NCBI RefSeq assembly: GCF_024713975.1
Contig: NC_091108.1
Coordinates: 352,501 to 416,500 of the forward strand
Direction of reading: 5' to 3'
DNA from: Paralichthys olivaceus
Lineage: Eukaryota; Chordata; Actinopteri; Pleuronectiformes; Paralichthyidae
Length of the DNA: 64,000 nt
Made by a program: the position numbers and the translations under genes. This document shows, piece by piece, positions 1 through 10,900 of the stretch. Each line of letters begins with the position of its first letter. The first letter of the stretch is position 1. Under the pieces are notes generated by a model. The model had not been told where the DNA came from. It saw nothing but the letters and a program-made list of their open reading frames with translations, and made no database searches.

Positions 1-158
1 ATCTTTGTTTTTATTTATTCATTCAGATCAACATCACTTTTGACATCATTGTTAATTCGACCATTTTGTCTGATCTTCATTTTGTCTGTGACGTGATGTT
101 TCCCGTTGATCAAAATACAAAATGAAGAAATCAAGAGAAAGATTTTAGTCGTGCACAC

Positions 159-2332
159 CTTCATGAGGTCACGGTGATGCTCCAGCACGCTGCAGGTGGT
201 CTGCCAGGTGTCCTGGTAACACTCCCAGGGGTCCACCCTGACATCATCAAACACTGAGGTCATAACGAGGCTTCAACACAAACTTCACTGATTCATTTAC
301 CTCACAGCAGTGACATCCCTACTTCCTGCTAAAACTTCACATTAAAAGCCTTTTTTTCTTTTAAAGGATTTTCTTGATAATATCAATTATTCATGACAAA
401 ATAAGCAACAAAAAATAAAACTTATAGTTAGTATTTTTATTTTCTGAGTCTAAGAGTAAAAACTCAGTTGATTTTCCTTCTAATGTTAAAATCTGAGATT
501 TTACTGAGAAAGAAAAATCAGAAATAACACGCAATGTAAATAAACTCACCTGATCCAGTCAGACGACTGAACCGCCAGCTGACACATGGTGAGACGATGT
601 TTGCTGGACACCAGACCCTGCACGCACACACACACACAAAGTACACAAAGTACACATGGTCAGCTGGACAGAGACATCCAATCAGAGGTGGCAGAGTCTG
701 AGGAGGCGGAACCACAGCTCTGCACGGTTCTCGTTGGTATTTCAGTGTGAACTCAGTCACATGGTCGCGATTATAAAACTAAGTGTTCATCAAACATCAT
801 CAAATATCTCTCGTCAACAGGCTCATTAACAGTTTTATTAAAATGATCAAAACAAAACATTTCTTGTTCTAAAACATGGTTAGTGATGATGTCATTGTCA
901 GGGGTAACAGGAATACAACCAATCACAGTGGGACTTTCTGCATACTAATTAGTCAGAGGTCACATGTTCTCATCTGGAACTGCAGCTGTCAATCAACCTC
1001 TTCGGAGCAGCACTCGAGGTGAAAACTGCACGTGGTGAATGGTCAGTGGGCGGATCTATGACGGGCAGGGGGATGAACACGTATGACCAGTGATGTAATA
1101 ATAAAATCACGTCAGCATGAAGCTGCAGGTTCCCGCTGCGTCTCAGACTTTCTGTTCCATCTATTATTCATGTCCTGTGTTCGTACGGAGCCAGAGAAAG
1201 TAGGACAAGACTTCATTAATTCCAGCAGAGAAGAAACAGCAGCAGCTGCATGAGGCTCCATGTTCTCTGACTACATGTGAAACTCACGCTCTCAAACCAG
1301 ATCAAACCAATCAGCAACCAGCTCCGTACTGATTCCATCGGTACTTACAGGTTTCACGTAGGAGTCGTGCACTGGTGAGATGATGCCTCCGATCACGATG
1401 AAGCGTCCTGTTTTGTGCAGATACTCTCGGGCTTTTTCTGCAAACACACAAACGGGAAATGTGAAACAGACATAACACGAAACCTTCAGACGTCATGAGG
1501 TCGTGGTTAGGATGTGGGGAGACGTGTACGTGGTGTGGTGAGAACACAGCCGCTAAACAGCAACATGGACGCTAACAGCAACATGGACGCTAACATTGAC
1601 GATAAAGCCACATAGGCTAAGAGCTTAGCATGCTAGCAGAGAAAAAGCTGAGACCTGTCATAAAATTACAGAGAAAAACTGAGTACGAATATATTTTCCT
1701 CTCATCTTCAGTTTCCGTGGAACATTTAGCTCTGTTGTGTTGATGTGGGTGACGGATTATTGTTTGAATCTGTCTCAATATTAATGTCAGTGTCGTGTGT
1801 TTGTGGCCTTTACTCTTATTAATTTGATTCAGTTCTGTTTTTGATCAGGTCTGCAGGTACAACTTGATTTTTTAATAAACTCCATCTGTGATTGATCTGA
1901 ACATATAACATCATCAAATAGCTTGAAAGTCTTCTCGTCTTTGAATCATTGGTGTCTGTCGGCTCCTCTCTTCATGCCACTGAGCAAGGCATCAGTGTTC
2001 CACTTTCCTTTGACTCAGTGTGTTTTACAGCGTGTTTGTGCCTGAACCTCCAGGATCCCCGAGGATCCTGGAGTGCGTTTCTTTTCTCGGCTGCGCCACG
2101 AGGCCTGCGGTGCTTTAGCACGGAACACTTCCGCCTCCTGACCCGGGTTACATCATCGATGTCTCTTTTGTGTTTGGTCTCGAGCCGCCGATCATTTCAG
2201 CACCACCCTGCTGGACAGCGCGCGCGCACACACACACACACACTCACCGAACATATGGACGTGTCCTTTAGTGATGGGGTTGAAGCTCCCGCAGGACAAC
2301 AGGATGACGTGGGTTTTACTCGTTTCTGTCAT
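159..2332 (-). CDS. nmnat2: NMNAT2, first four coding exons (partial)
   Basis: Nicotinamide/nicotinate mononucleotide adenylyltransferase 2, which makes NAD+ from NMN and ATP and acts as an axon survival factor on Golgi and vesicle membranes. Four minus-strand exons are read: 2248-2332, 1349-1437, 550-617 and 159-237. All have AG/GT borders and phases that join in frame. Exon 1 starts with MTETSKTH and holds the nucleotide-binding motif [10 protein letters not shown]. Exon 2 gives [17 protein letters not shown], exon 3 gives [18 protein letters not shown] and exon 4 gives [19 protein letters not shown]. The [18 protein letters not shown] block is characteristic of NMNAT2 rather than NMNAT1 or NMNAT3. 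About 107 of roughly 307 residues are present; the palmitoylation segment and the C-terminal catalytic half lie left of the window. One possible oddity is SYVKP where the human protein has SYGKQ. Introns 238-549, 618-1348 and 1438-2247 hold nothing I recognise. In human, NMNAT2 is the neighbour of SMG7, as here. Confidence 0.95.
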
Positions 2333-2402
2333 GGTGCCTTTATTCGATAGATGTCCCGGCTCGGCTCGGTCCTGTGGTCCTGACTGTGTGATGAGCGGCC
2401 GC

Positions 2403-2560
2403 CGCAGAGAGAGAGGGAGGGAGAGGGGGAGAGAGAGAGAGAGGGAGGGAGGGAGAGGGAGGGGGGAGAGAGAGAGAGAGAGGGAGGGAGGGAGAGAGAG
2501 GGAGGGGGGGCAGTGAGAGAGAGGGAGAGGGGGAGGGAGGAGAGAGAGAGAGAGAGTGAG
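2403..2560. repeat. GA-rich purine tract in the nmnat2 5' flank
   Basis: About 160 bases of GAGAGGGAGG-type purine repeat begin some 70 bases upstream of the nmnat2 start codon, so they lie in the 5' UTR or core promoter region. The long reading frames on either strand here are repeat artefacts. Confidence 0.85.
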
Positions 2561-2593
2561 GCTGCAGCAGGATGGAGGAGGAAGAGTCAGACT

Positions 2594-2664
2594 TAAAGGG
2601 ATAGTTCACCCAAAAATGAAAATTCCCTCATTATCTCCTCATCACTATGATGGGGGGGGGGGGG
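2594..2664. repeat. Fragment of a teleost interspersed repeat plus a poly-G run
   Basis: The stretch starts TTAAAGGGATAGTTCACCC followed by AAAAATGAAAATTC, which I recognise as the end of a transposon-derived repeat common in fish genomes. A run of 13 G follows at 2652-2664. The other end of the element was not found. From 2665 to 3465 I see only unannotated intergenic DNA. Confidence 0.5.
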
Positions 2665-3468
2665 TGTGATTCTTCAGACGTGATCAAACAACAGAAAGAA
2701 ACACGACAGGCCTCCATCCTGTGATGTCCTCACATCATAGAGCTGAGCAGAGGAGGAGTGAAGCCCTTTGACCTCCTCTGTTCAGAGGTTTCACGTAGAC
2801 GACTTCTCCATCTGTCCTCCCTGGACAACGTGTGGACATGTTGTCTTCAAATGAACGTCCCTTGTCCTTCAGAGGTGGACGGCTGAGTCCTGCCCTGAGG
2901 AGCTGTCTGTCCTGTGCCATGTGTGTGTTCATTCAGCTGCATGTATGAGATGTGGTGTTTGTCGTCACCTGAAGTCCAGTTGACTGTTTTTAACTGTGTG
3001 TGTGTTTCTGTTGTCTTCATTTCACTTGTGTGTTTTTACTTTGTGACGCACTTTGGATCTTGGTTTTGAGAAGTGAACCAAATTATTATTCATTCTAAAA
3101 ATAAATGATTCTCTTTAAAAAACTGAGAAATGCATCGAGACGTTTCACAGTTTGTCTTATTCAAAACTGAATCCAGCGTTTTATTTCAACTGAGCTTCAT
3201 ATGAAACCTTGATCCAGAATCAAGGCACCACTGTGTCACCTGCTAACGAAGAACTTAACAAACTCATCTCGACATCAGAGACGGAAACATTTCCTCTCGC
3301 TGCTCTTTGAGTGAGCGTCACTGTCGATTTGATCAAAGCACATTTGTCTCAGTTGAAGTTTCTCACGGTCTGAAAGTTTTAACTGTCGTCGTGTTGTTGA
3401 AGTTAAAACTTTCAAACCCTCAAGAGAAACCACACAGCTCAACTGTCGACTGTTGTTTTTAAAAACCA

Positions 3469-3530
3469 CACACACACTCACACTCACACACACTCACACT
3501 CACACACACTCACACACTCACACACACACA

Positions 3531-3579
<49 letters not shown>

Positions 3580-3762
3580 ACGCACACTCTCACACACACT
3601 CACACACACACACACACACACACTCACACACACACACACTCACAAACTCACACTCACACACACACACACTCACACACGCACACTCACACTCACACACACT
3701 CACACTCACACACACACTCACATACACTCACACACACTCACACACACACACACACACACACA
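3469..3762. repeat. CA / CACACT microsatellite
   Basis: Nearly 300 bases of CACACA interrupted by CTCACA, in the intergenic space between nmnat2 and the TCR-gamma constant gene. The region 3763-4570 after it shows no gene. Confidence 0.95.
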
Positions 3763-4573
3763 GTGTCTGAGTATTAGCAGAACTACAATAATTAGACTAA
3801 AGTGTGTATTAATAAACAGATGATTGTTCAACAAGTGTTTCAACAATGAGTCGATCTCCATCGTACTGAAACACAGAAATAAAGAATCCGTCTTTTACTG
3901 TTTGGTTTTTCAAATCCTTTTATTTTGACGGACCAACTGCACCAAAACATCCTGTTTTCTTCTTCTCTGTTTGATAATCAGGCCAAATCCTGTTCCAACG
4001 ACTCCTGAAAGTTCAAACTAACTCTGAGTGAATATGAAGCGTGTTCAACCACTGGACTGGAACTGTGTACGCAGCACACGGCCTCTCGGAGAAATGATCG
4101 CACACGTTTTATAAGCATCAGAGATATTTTTTACTTGGACATTATCTGGATTTTAATTTGATCCACTGGATAAAAATCAAAGTTTTAACAGAGGAAATCT
4201 GTACTTTTGTAAAAATGACAGTTTATTAATTTCTGTCCTAGAGGATCAGATGTTGTACATGCTTCACTGTCAGCAAATACATGTATGTATGAAACCGTGT
4301 GGATTTAGAATCATACTGTGCTCATGTTATTTTTGTACTTTGTATTCAAACCATGTTTTCTTGTTCAGCAGAAAACACATTCAAACGTTTTTAACATGTT
4401 TAATAATAATTCATGCAACCGAGGCTGAATGATGATTTTAAGGAGCTTCATCATGTTCATTGAATTATTATTGATGCATATAGACGAGCGGTCAGTAACA
4501 TCAGATGTGAATGAGATGAGACTGAATAATCACTGTTTTATTTGTGAGGTTTAATCTTCAGCAAAACAAAACC

Positions 4574-4579
4574 TTTATT
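4574..4579 (-). promoter_or_regulatory. Poly(A) signal of the TCR-gamma constant gene
   Basis: AATAAA on the minus strand (TTTATT on plus), about 80 bases past the TRGC stop codon. A short 3' UTR ending here fits the gene. Confidence 0.6.
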
Positions 4580-4656
4580 TTATACTTTGCAAAGTTACCG
4601 TTCAGACAAATGTTACATTTGAAGTCAGAAGAGAAGCTCAGTGAACTCAGCAGGAG

Positions 4657-6456
4657 TCAGTGAGAAGTTGAAGCAGCTGGAGGAAGCTTGGTCCTCTTGT
4701 GTGCAGCAGGTGGACGCTCTCTGTTTCTGAGGATGTTGATCAGAGAGAGTCCACAGCAGTAAACCAGACTCTTCACCATCAGCACCGTGTAGAGCAGACA
4801 CAGCAGCTTCAGCTGCTGCTGAGACCAGGTCGGTGCTGGAGGCGTCGCTGATGGAGGAGGCGTTGATGGAGGCGTCGTTGATGGAGGAGGCGTTGATGGA
4901 GGAGGCGTTGATGGAGGAGGCGTTGATGGAGGTGGCGTTGATGGAGACGTCGCTGATGGAGGCGTCGCTGATGGAGGCGTCTTTGATGGAGACGTCCTTG
5001 ATGGAGGCGTCGCTGATGGAGGCGTCTTTGATGGAGACGTCTCTGATGGAGGCGTCTTTGATGGAGGCGTCTTTGATGGAGACGTCTCTGATGGAGGCGT
5101 CTTTGATGGAGACGTCTTTGATGGAGACGTCTCTGAAGTAGGCGTCTTTGATGGAGACGTCTTTGATGGAGGCGTCGCTGATGGAGGCGTCTTTGATGGA
5201 GGCGTCTTTGATGGAGACGTCTCTGATGGAGGCGTCTTTGATGGAGGCATCTTTGATGGAGACGTCTCTGATGGAGACGTCTTTGATGGAGACGTCTCTG
5301 ATGGAGGCGTCTTTGATGGAGGCGTCTTTGATGGAGACGTCTCTGATGGAGACGTCTTTGATGGAGACGTCTCTGAAGTAGGCGTCTCTGATAGAGGCGT
5401 CGTTGATGGAGATGTCGTTGATGGAGATGTCGTTGATGGAGGCGTTGTTGATGGAGGCGTCGGTGCTGGAAGTGCAGGAACCTCTGAAAGAATTCAAGAA
5501 GTCAGGCTCAGTCGTCTTCTCTCTCTGTCTCCACATGAGTTTTGTCCTCTCTGCTTCAGAATGTGGTCTTTCAGTTTGAGAGCAGGACGTATCTCCTCTT
5601 ATCGTTCATGTTCAGATTGTAAGATGCTTTCACTCTAAACCCCACATTCACACTCAAACAGCCCTGCTTGTGCTCTATGTGTCTGTGGCTCTGACAGCTG
5701 CAGCTCCAGCTTCTCCTCGTGTTCACGTTGTTCTGTGCACCTGAAACTTCTGCTCTCAGATTGATTTGTGTTTGATTTGTCCAAATGTCCCAACCACTAG
5801 AATTCCAGGTGTGATGTTGACAAATCAAGTTGTCTCGTCCTTGTGTGTGCGTTCGTGTCAACATCTTTGAGAGTGCTGGACCGGCAGCTAATTAACCCGG
5901 GTTCACGCACTCCCGCCCTGCACGGCTCCATCATGACACCGGCCTCCTGTCAGAGGAAAGCTAAAGCTGAGATCCTTGTTCTGACTCAGTCTGAGCACAA
6001 GCAGAGGCTTTCTGAGCGCTAGCGCAGGGTTTTGAACGAAAGCTTTCCAAAGTGTGAAATTAATAAGTCCTGCTCTCAAACTGAAAGACCACGCTCTGGA
6101 ATAAAGAGACACAGACATGAAGCTCAACACAGTCACCAAACCTCCTTCACCTTGCTCTGCCGCGGCCTCCACCCGGCCTCCCTCATGCCTGACGTTGCAG
6201 CGGTATTTGTACGTGTAGGATGCGTCCCGGTCAACCACCATGATGGCGGCGGTGCGTTCTGGCACCCTGAGCTCCAGCTGCTCTCCCTGAGCAGAGGTCA
6301 GGTCCTCCAGAGGACCACCCTCCTTCTGTCTCTTCCAGGAGAAGTGGACCAGAGGAGGAGACATGTTGGAGGCCACACACAGCAGGACGCTCTTCCCGTC
6401 CAGGGCTCTGGATGCTGCCGGGTACACGCTCACCACCGGCTTCACCACCTGCTTAT
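4657..6456 (-). CDS. TRGC: T-cell receptor gamma constant gene with expanded stalk
   Basis: Constant region of the TCR gamma chain, a membrane antigen receptor that pairs with delta and with CD3. Exon 1 (6456-6151, 306 bp) is a C1-type Ig domain starting DKQVVKPVVSVYP. It has the disulphide cysteines in LLCVASN and YRCNVRH and the core tryptophan in HFSWKRQ. Exon 2 (5483-4657, 827 bp) starts after TTCTTTCAG in phase 1. It encodes a Pro/Ser/Thr stalk of about 40 pentapeptides (PPSKT, SPSET, PPSAT) and then the transmembrane segment LLCLLYTVLMVKSLVYCCG. The segment carries the single lysine in a KSLVY context used for CD3 assembly. A short tail ends AASTSH and stop. The J splice (ACA G|AT) is in frame. 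The odd points are the very long stalk and the absence of any cysteine in it. A beta constant gene is the main alternative, but the transmembrane sequence fits teleost gamma better. Confidence 0.9.
4836..5460 (-). repeat. 15-bp coding minisatellite in the TCR-gamma stalk exon
   Basis: About 40 tandem copies of a 15-base unit (plus strand GATGGAGGCGTCTTT with variants). The unit length is a multiple of three. I followed the codons of the constant-gene frame from 4850 to 5483 and saw no stop or frameshift. Long open frames in other frames and on the plus strand (MLEASLMEEALME-type) follow from the same periodicity and are not thought to be genes. Confidence 0.95.
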
Positions 6457-7585
6457 CTGAACAACACACATGAACAGCAGCTCTTCACAGTCTGATCCTG
6501 GAAACACCTCATCAATACACCACATATAGATTCACCTGCTGTGCTGCACGGCATCGTTATATATTATTACATCATCAGAGACACAGTCACAGCCGTTCAA
6601 CTCCATTTGATCTGAAACAGATTTCATCACTGTTTCTATTGTAAATGTGTGTACATGTTCTCTTTAAATATAAATATAGATATAAATACTACAGGACTTT
6701 GTTGCTCATATACTTTGTTGATATTTATAATTACACAGTGTTTTTATATATTATACAATAATAATAATTTCTTCATATATAATTTTAAAAATATTTATTT
6801 TGTGTCGGTTTAGTTCTAAATATTTATAATTACATGATTCGTGTATTTACACTAAAAGTTCCGTCATTTAACTTTTAACAAATTCTACATCAAACCAAAT
6901 ATAATTGTGGACCAAGAAATATTCAAGTCATTTAAAGAATATTATCATAAAACAAATATTTGGGATATAATGAAAAACATAGAATCTATTTGTCTTTAAT
7001 TTATTCCAAATATATTTTTCATTATTGTGAATAAAAAATACACATTCACCATTAAAGAGCAATTACATTCATCAAAACATCTGTGACGTTAAATCCTACA
7101 TGTATTTACTGTGAGTCAGTAAAATACTTCATCGTATACATTGATATATATCAGCAGGCACTATATCAAAAACCTAAATATCAGGTTTAAACAACTTTTA
7201 CAATATTGAAGTGGATTTTTTGTTTTTGTGAAATGATGATTTCATGTAAAATATTTATCAGAGACAACAACTTTGTTAATTTGGTATTTTTGAAGTTCTA
7301 TTTAAAGTTTCAGGAGCTTGAATGTAAAGACTCGAAGTGGACGGAGCAGGAGAATGTTTGACGGCGTTGAAGTGTGAATTTATTTCAGGACGAGGAAAGA
7401 AAACTCTGATTCGTTCTGCAGCAGCTGAAGAGAATCCAGAAAACGTTTCAGACTTTTTAGAATCTGAACAAACCTGAAGCAGAAAAAGAGAATTTGTCCT
7501 AACGAGGAAAAATCTCCACGTTTAAACACTTTCAATCTGATTTCAACAATAAAACGAGTGAAGGGAAATAAAAGTGTTTTCTTAC
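6457..7585 (-). other. TCR-gamma J-C intron, AT-rich
   Basis: This is the intron between Jgamma (donor at 7585) and the constant domain (acceptor at 6457). The stretch 6640-7320 is strongly AT-rich. No further J segment or second constant exon was seen. A T-cell enhancer could lie here, but nothing in the sequence proves it. Confidence 0.6.
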
Positions 7586-7628
7586 CTGTTACAAACAGTT
7601 TAGTTCCAGAGCCAAAGAGCCAAAGATC
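7586..7628 (-). CDS. TRGJ: TCR-gamma J segment
   Basis: A 43-base joining segment reading DLWLFGSGTKLFVT plus one base, then donor GTAAG. The FGSGT motif is the standard J turn. It is flanked by a perfect 12-RSS. The last base joins the constant exon as G|AT. This is the only J seen between Vgamma and Cgamma. Confidence 0.93.
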
Positions 7629-7656
7629 CACAGTGAAAGAGACTCAGACAAAAACC
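7629..7656 (-). promoter_or_regulatory. 12-RSS of Jgamma
   Basis: On the minus strand the order is nonamer GGTTTTTGT (7656-7648), a 12-base spacer, and heptamer CACTGTG (7635-7629), directly against the J coding end. Heptamer and nonamer both match consensus exactly. This is the RAG recombinase recognition site. Confidence 0.95.
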
Positions 7657-8059
7657 ATCTGAGCTCAACGATGTTCACGCCAACACAACATTCATGTTCC
7701 CTCAGGATGAACCGCACCGACTCTGAGGAGCCTCAGACTCTTCATGTAGCGCCACCATCAGGTCAAACTTTCATTCTGTCCCATACTTTCAGAACTCAGC
7801 TGGTCTTTGTGTTCAGTGATTAGAAGCTAATATTAGCATGTTCGGTTCAGGTTGTAGGCGGGTATAGTCGACATGATGATGTCATGATGATGTCATAACA
7901 TTACATCACAAGTGTAGCGACCAATGAGACGCAGCTTTTCAGGATTAACCATCATTTCTCCCCATGTGCTAGAGATGATGATGAGGTCATTACTACGATA
8001 TGAAAAGTTAGCGATGTTGCTCCGGATGATTTTCATGTTTCACGTGATTTTATGAATTT

Positions 8060-8560
8060 AGTTACTTTTCTCTTCTTCTGGTTTCAGATCGTCCGTCTCA
8101 TCTTGCGAACACGATATCTCACGAATACCTCGACGGAATTTCTTCAAGTTTGCTACAAACCTTCACTTGGACTCAAGGATGACCTCACTAGAAGTTGGTG
8201 CTCGAAGGTCGAAGGTCAAGGTCACGGTGACCTCACAAAGCCCTCTTTGCCTCGTGAACACGTAATCTTCAGAACACCTTGAGATGATCCTTTTAGATTT
8301 GGCACAAACGTTCACTCAGATTTACAGATGAACTGATGAGATGTTGTCCTCGAAGGTCGAAGGTCACTGCGGCCTCACATCTGTAACACGATATGTCAAG
8401 TCTGTCCAGAGAACGTCTTCATGTTTTGACCAGTTATCACTGTCAGAGGTCAAAGGTCACAGCGAGCTCACATTGATGTGAATGTAAGATGTCGGGAACA
8501 GCTGGAGGGACTGAAGGTGTCCTGGTTGGTGGAGGTCTACGACCTCAGCACAGTGATTCT
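8060..8560. repeat. Interspersed repeat with AAGGTCGAAGGTCA motifs
   Basis: A teleost repeat recognised by internal similarity: the pattern of a surface-cleavage-like lead, 'GAATTTCTTCAAGTTTG', 'TTCACTTGGACTCAAGG', then GGTCAAGGTCACNGTGACCTCA. It recurs at 27330-27570 and 39640-39840. The frames here are not thought to be genes. The class is unknown to me. Confidence 0.7.
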
Positions 8561-8938
8561 AGTTCTTCTTGGTCCTCTCCTTCTCCACCAAGGTGAACCT
8601 GCTGTCGGTTAAACTAGCGAACGCGTTATTTGCAGAAGACTTGTTTTAATGGTCACGATGCACCGGTTGGTCTTATTGGTCGAGTTGGTCACGATTAACG
8701 TTGGCGGTTCTTTCTTCCAGATCAGCAAAGTGTTGGTGTGAGGGTTGAACTCAGATGAGACGCTCTGATTGGCTCTTTAAAGGGCGGTGATGGAGAAGGT
8801 TCGTCTGTGGAACGACAGCAAAGCTGCTGAAATGTCACTAAACGAGTCTTGAGAACATGAAGGTGGAGAACAACTGTCGGATGGAGGTGAAACAAGTGAA
8901 GCTGTGGTTTACTTCTCTCTTCCTCTGCTCCTCATGCT

Positions 8939-8976
8939 GCTTTTTGTTCAGGCTGCACAGATCATGTCTCACTGTG
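8939..8976 (-). promoter_or_regulatory. 23-type RSS of Vgamma
   Basis: Heptamer CACAGTG (minus, 8976-8970) directly follows the V coding end. A 22-base spacer and the nonamer ACAAAAAGC (8947-8939) come next. With the 12-RSS at Jgamma this satisfies the 12/23 rule for direct V-J joining. Confidence 0.92.
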
Positions 8977-9420
8977 TGCTACCATCTTTCAAACAGACGC
9001 AGTAGTACGAGGCTGAATGAACGGATTTAACTTTCTTTATCTTCAACTCATAGCTGTTGGGTTTTCTCTCAGCTGTGAAGTCGTCTTTCTGAGGATGACT
9101 GTAACCAAAATCAGTAGAACCATCCCTCTTTTCAACACGAAAAATCAGTGTGAATGTCCCTGTGTCTTTCTTCTGGTACCAGAATACATATTCATAACAC
9201 TGATCAGTTCCTCCACATCTGAACGAGGCCGTTCCACCAACACTGCTGGTCAATGAAAACTCGTCCTGAATCAGCTCTGCTGCCATGGTAACCAGCGCTG
9301 TGGACAGACAGATGGACGGAGGTGAGTGTGGCGGTGAGGTGGAGTTTGTTTGCTCCTGATTGGCTGGAAACACTCACCTGAACACAGGCAGCACAGAGCA
9401 GCCGCCGGGAGGAGAAGCAT
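8977..9420 (-). CDS. TRGV: TCR-gamma V gene
   Basis: Variable gene of the gamma chain, with two exons. The leader exon 9420-9378 encodes MLLLPAAALCCLCS, a hydrophobic signal peptide, and splices at CAG|GTGAGTG. The V exon 9297-8977 starts after TCCACAG. The V domain shows the first cysteine in ASFRCGG, the core tryptophan in YVFWYQKK and the second cysteine in SASYYCVC. It has no stop and ends directly at a 23-type RSS, so it looks functional. The same orientation as Jgamma and Cgamma, 1.3 kb upstream of J, makes a minimal V-J-C cassette. It is the only V gene I find in the window. Confidence 0.92.
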
Positions 9421-10730
9421 GTTGCGCAGACGTGTTTCCTCGGGTGAAGCTGAGGAGAAGTGGCGCTCTGATGCAGCCGAGGACAAACGAGGACGAGCTG
9501 TGAGATCAGACGGGTCCTCCAACCTCCCATCAGCCCCTGCGGCCACAGATGAGGCGGAAGCTGGTTGAGCTGTTGTGGTTTTCTGATGAGTGGAAGTTTG
9601 TCAAGAGGAAACAACATGAATCAACTTCAGCAGTGAAACGATCACGACAGGAACATTCTGAAACTCTTCAGTCTCTGACACGCAGCTTGTGTTGAAGCTT
9701 CAAATGTCTGCTGTTGAAAACAAGATGGAGGTTGTTGTGTATAAGTGTGTGAATATATTTCATCTTCTTTTAAATTCACTCTTTCACATTGTTTAGATTA
9801 AAGAGTGAACACAGTGAACGTGCCTCAGTACAGGACGTGAGCTGTTTCATTACAGTTCTCACTGTTGTCATCATAGTGTTGTTACTTTGTGTTATTGTCT
9901 CATTCTGATGATCAAGTGTCACAGTCGTTAAACACCATCATCTTATTGCTGTCAGGATTATAACTTTCCCAGTGCTGCCCCCTAGTGTCTGACTCCACAC
10001 TGTGAAAAATACATTTAGAAAACAAACAGGTTCCCGTAGTTGAACGTTGGTTCTCTCCTCCAGAGGGAAAATCAAAGACAATATCAAAGAACTTTTGTGC
10101 CTTTCATCTTTTACTAGTTTGAAAGATTTGAGATGTGTTCACCGTGTTTCAGATTTTCTTTCTCTCTCAGGTTAAACAGTGGTTGTTTTTCTGTTGTAGC
10201 CAGATGTTCAACCTGAAGGAACCCTGGCGCTGACGGCTCAACCTTGACCTCCGCATTTCACGTCTGGACGACTGCAAAACAAATCCACGAGCTGCTCTGC
10301 AAACCACAGGATGGTGTCGGCCGACTACAAGGTCGTTCATGACTGATCTCACTGAAAAAGCAAGTGGGCTCATCTGAAGGAGTTTCTGTGGATTAAAGCT
10401 CAGCTGTGGCTTGAACACAAACTATGACCATACGCGCACAACATGGAGCTCAGGTGAGTTTTGTGTTCTGGGAAATGGAACAAGCTCCCGACGAACTGAA
10501 TCTAACAGCCCAAAGCTCATCCAGCTGCCTCAAAGCACTGATGAGGCTCGACAGATACTTGTGTTAAAACAGCTCAAGTAAAAGTTCAGGCTCTACAATG
10601 TGCTGACAACACCTGTCACTGCTGCTCCCTTCACCTGTCAGACTTATTCTCTTCCATTCATGACTTAAACATTGGTTCACCTCCATTTATGTTGGACGCT
10701 GTGTTTTCTCATCACTGTGGTGAATCCTGT
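9421..10730. other. Flank upstream of Vgamma, no gene seen
   Basis: The stretch holds the presumed Vgamma promoter next to 9421 and otherwise featureless non-coding DNA. Short open frames here overlap the Vgamma exons in other frames or show no family resemblance. Confidence 0.5.
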
Positions 10731-10739
10731 TGTTGTGTC

Positions 10740-10900
10740 GATGTGTTCAGGTACACGCAGCTTCTGCTGTGCTTGTGTCCTGGAGACGGATCCTCACACG
10801 TGACTCTGAGCTTCAGTCACTGTTCATGAACTTTCTCTGGTAGTTTCACTCTTGTTGAGTTAAGAACGGAGACAAACTGTGATTTGTGAATATGTGATTT
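10740..10900 (+). repeat. LINE-type 3' tail fragment, copy 1
   Basis: It carries CTGGAGACGGATCCTCACACGTG-like sequence, then CTCTTGTTGAGTTAAGAAC and GTGATTTGTGAATATG. The same succession occurs at 45780-46010, where it ends in a TTGATTGATGATTGAT tail. I read both as 3' ends of one retrotransposon family. The stretch 10901-12260 shows no supported feature. Confidence 0.6.

Noticed and set aside
4833-5381. Plus-strand frames with MLEASLMEEALME repeats
   Set aside because: They are the antisense of the TCR-gamma stalk minisatellite. The minus-strand frame is supported by splice sites, Ig domain and transmembrane exon.
4625-5536. Minus-strand 303-codon frame with DVSIKDASIRD repeats
   Set aside because: This is the other open frame of the same array. 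It does not join in frame to the constant domain nor reach the transmembrane segment.
6032-6460. Plus-strand 142-codon frame
   Set aside because: It lies antisense to the TCR-gamma constant Ig exon, which has clear domain residues and splice sites.
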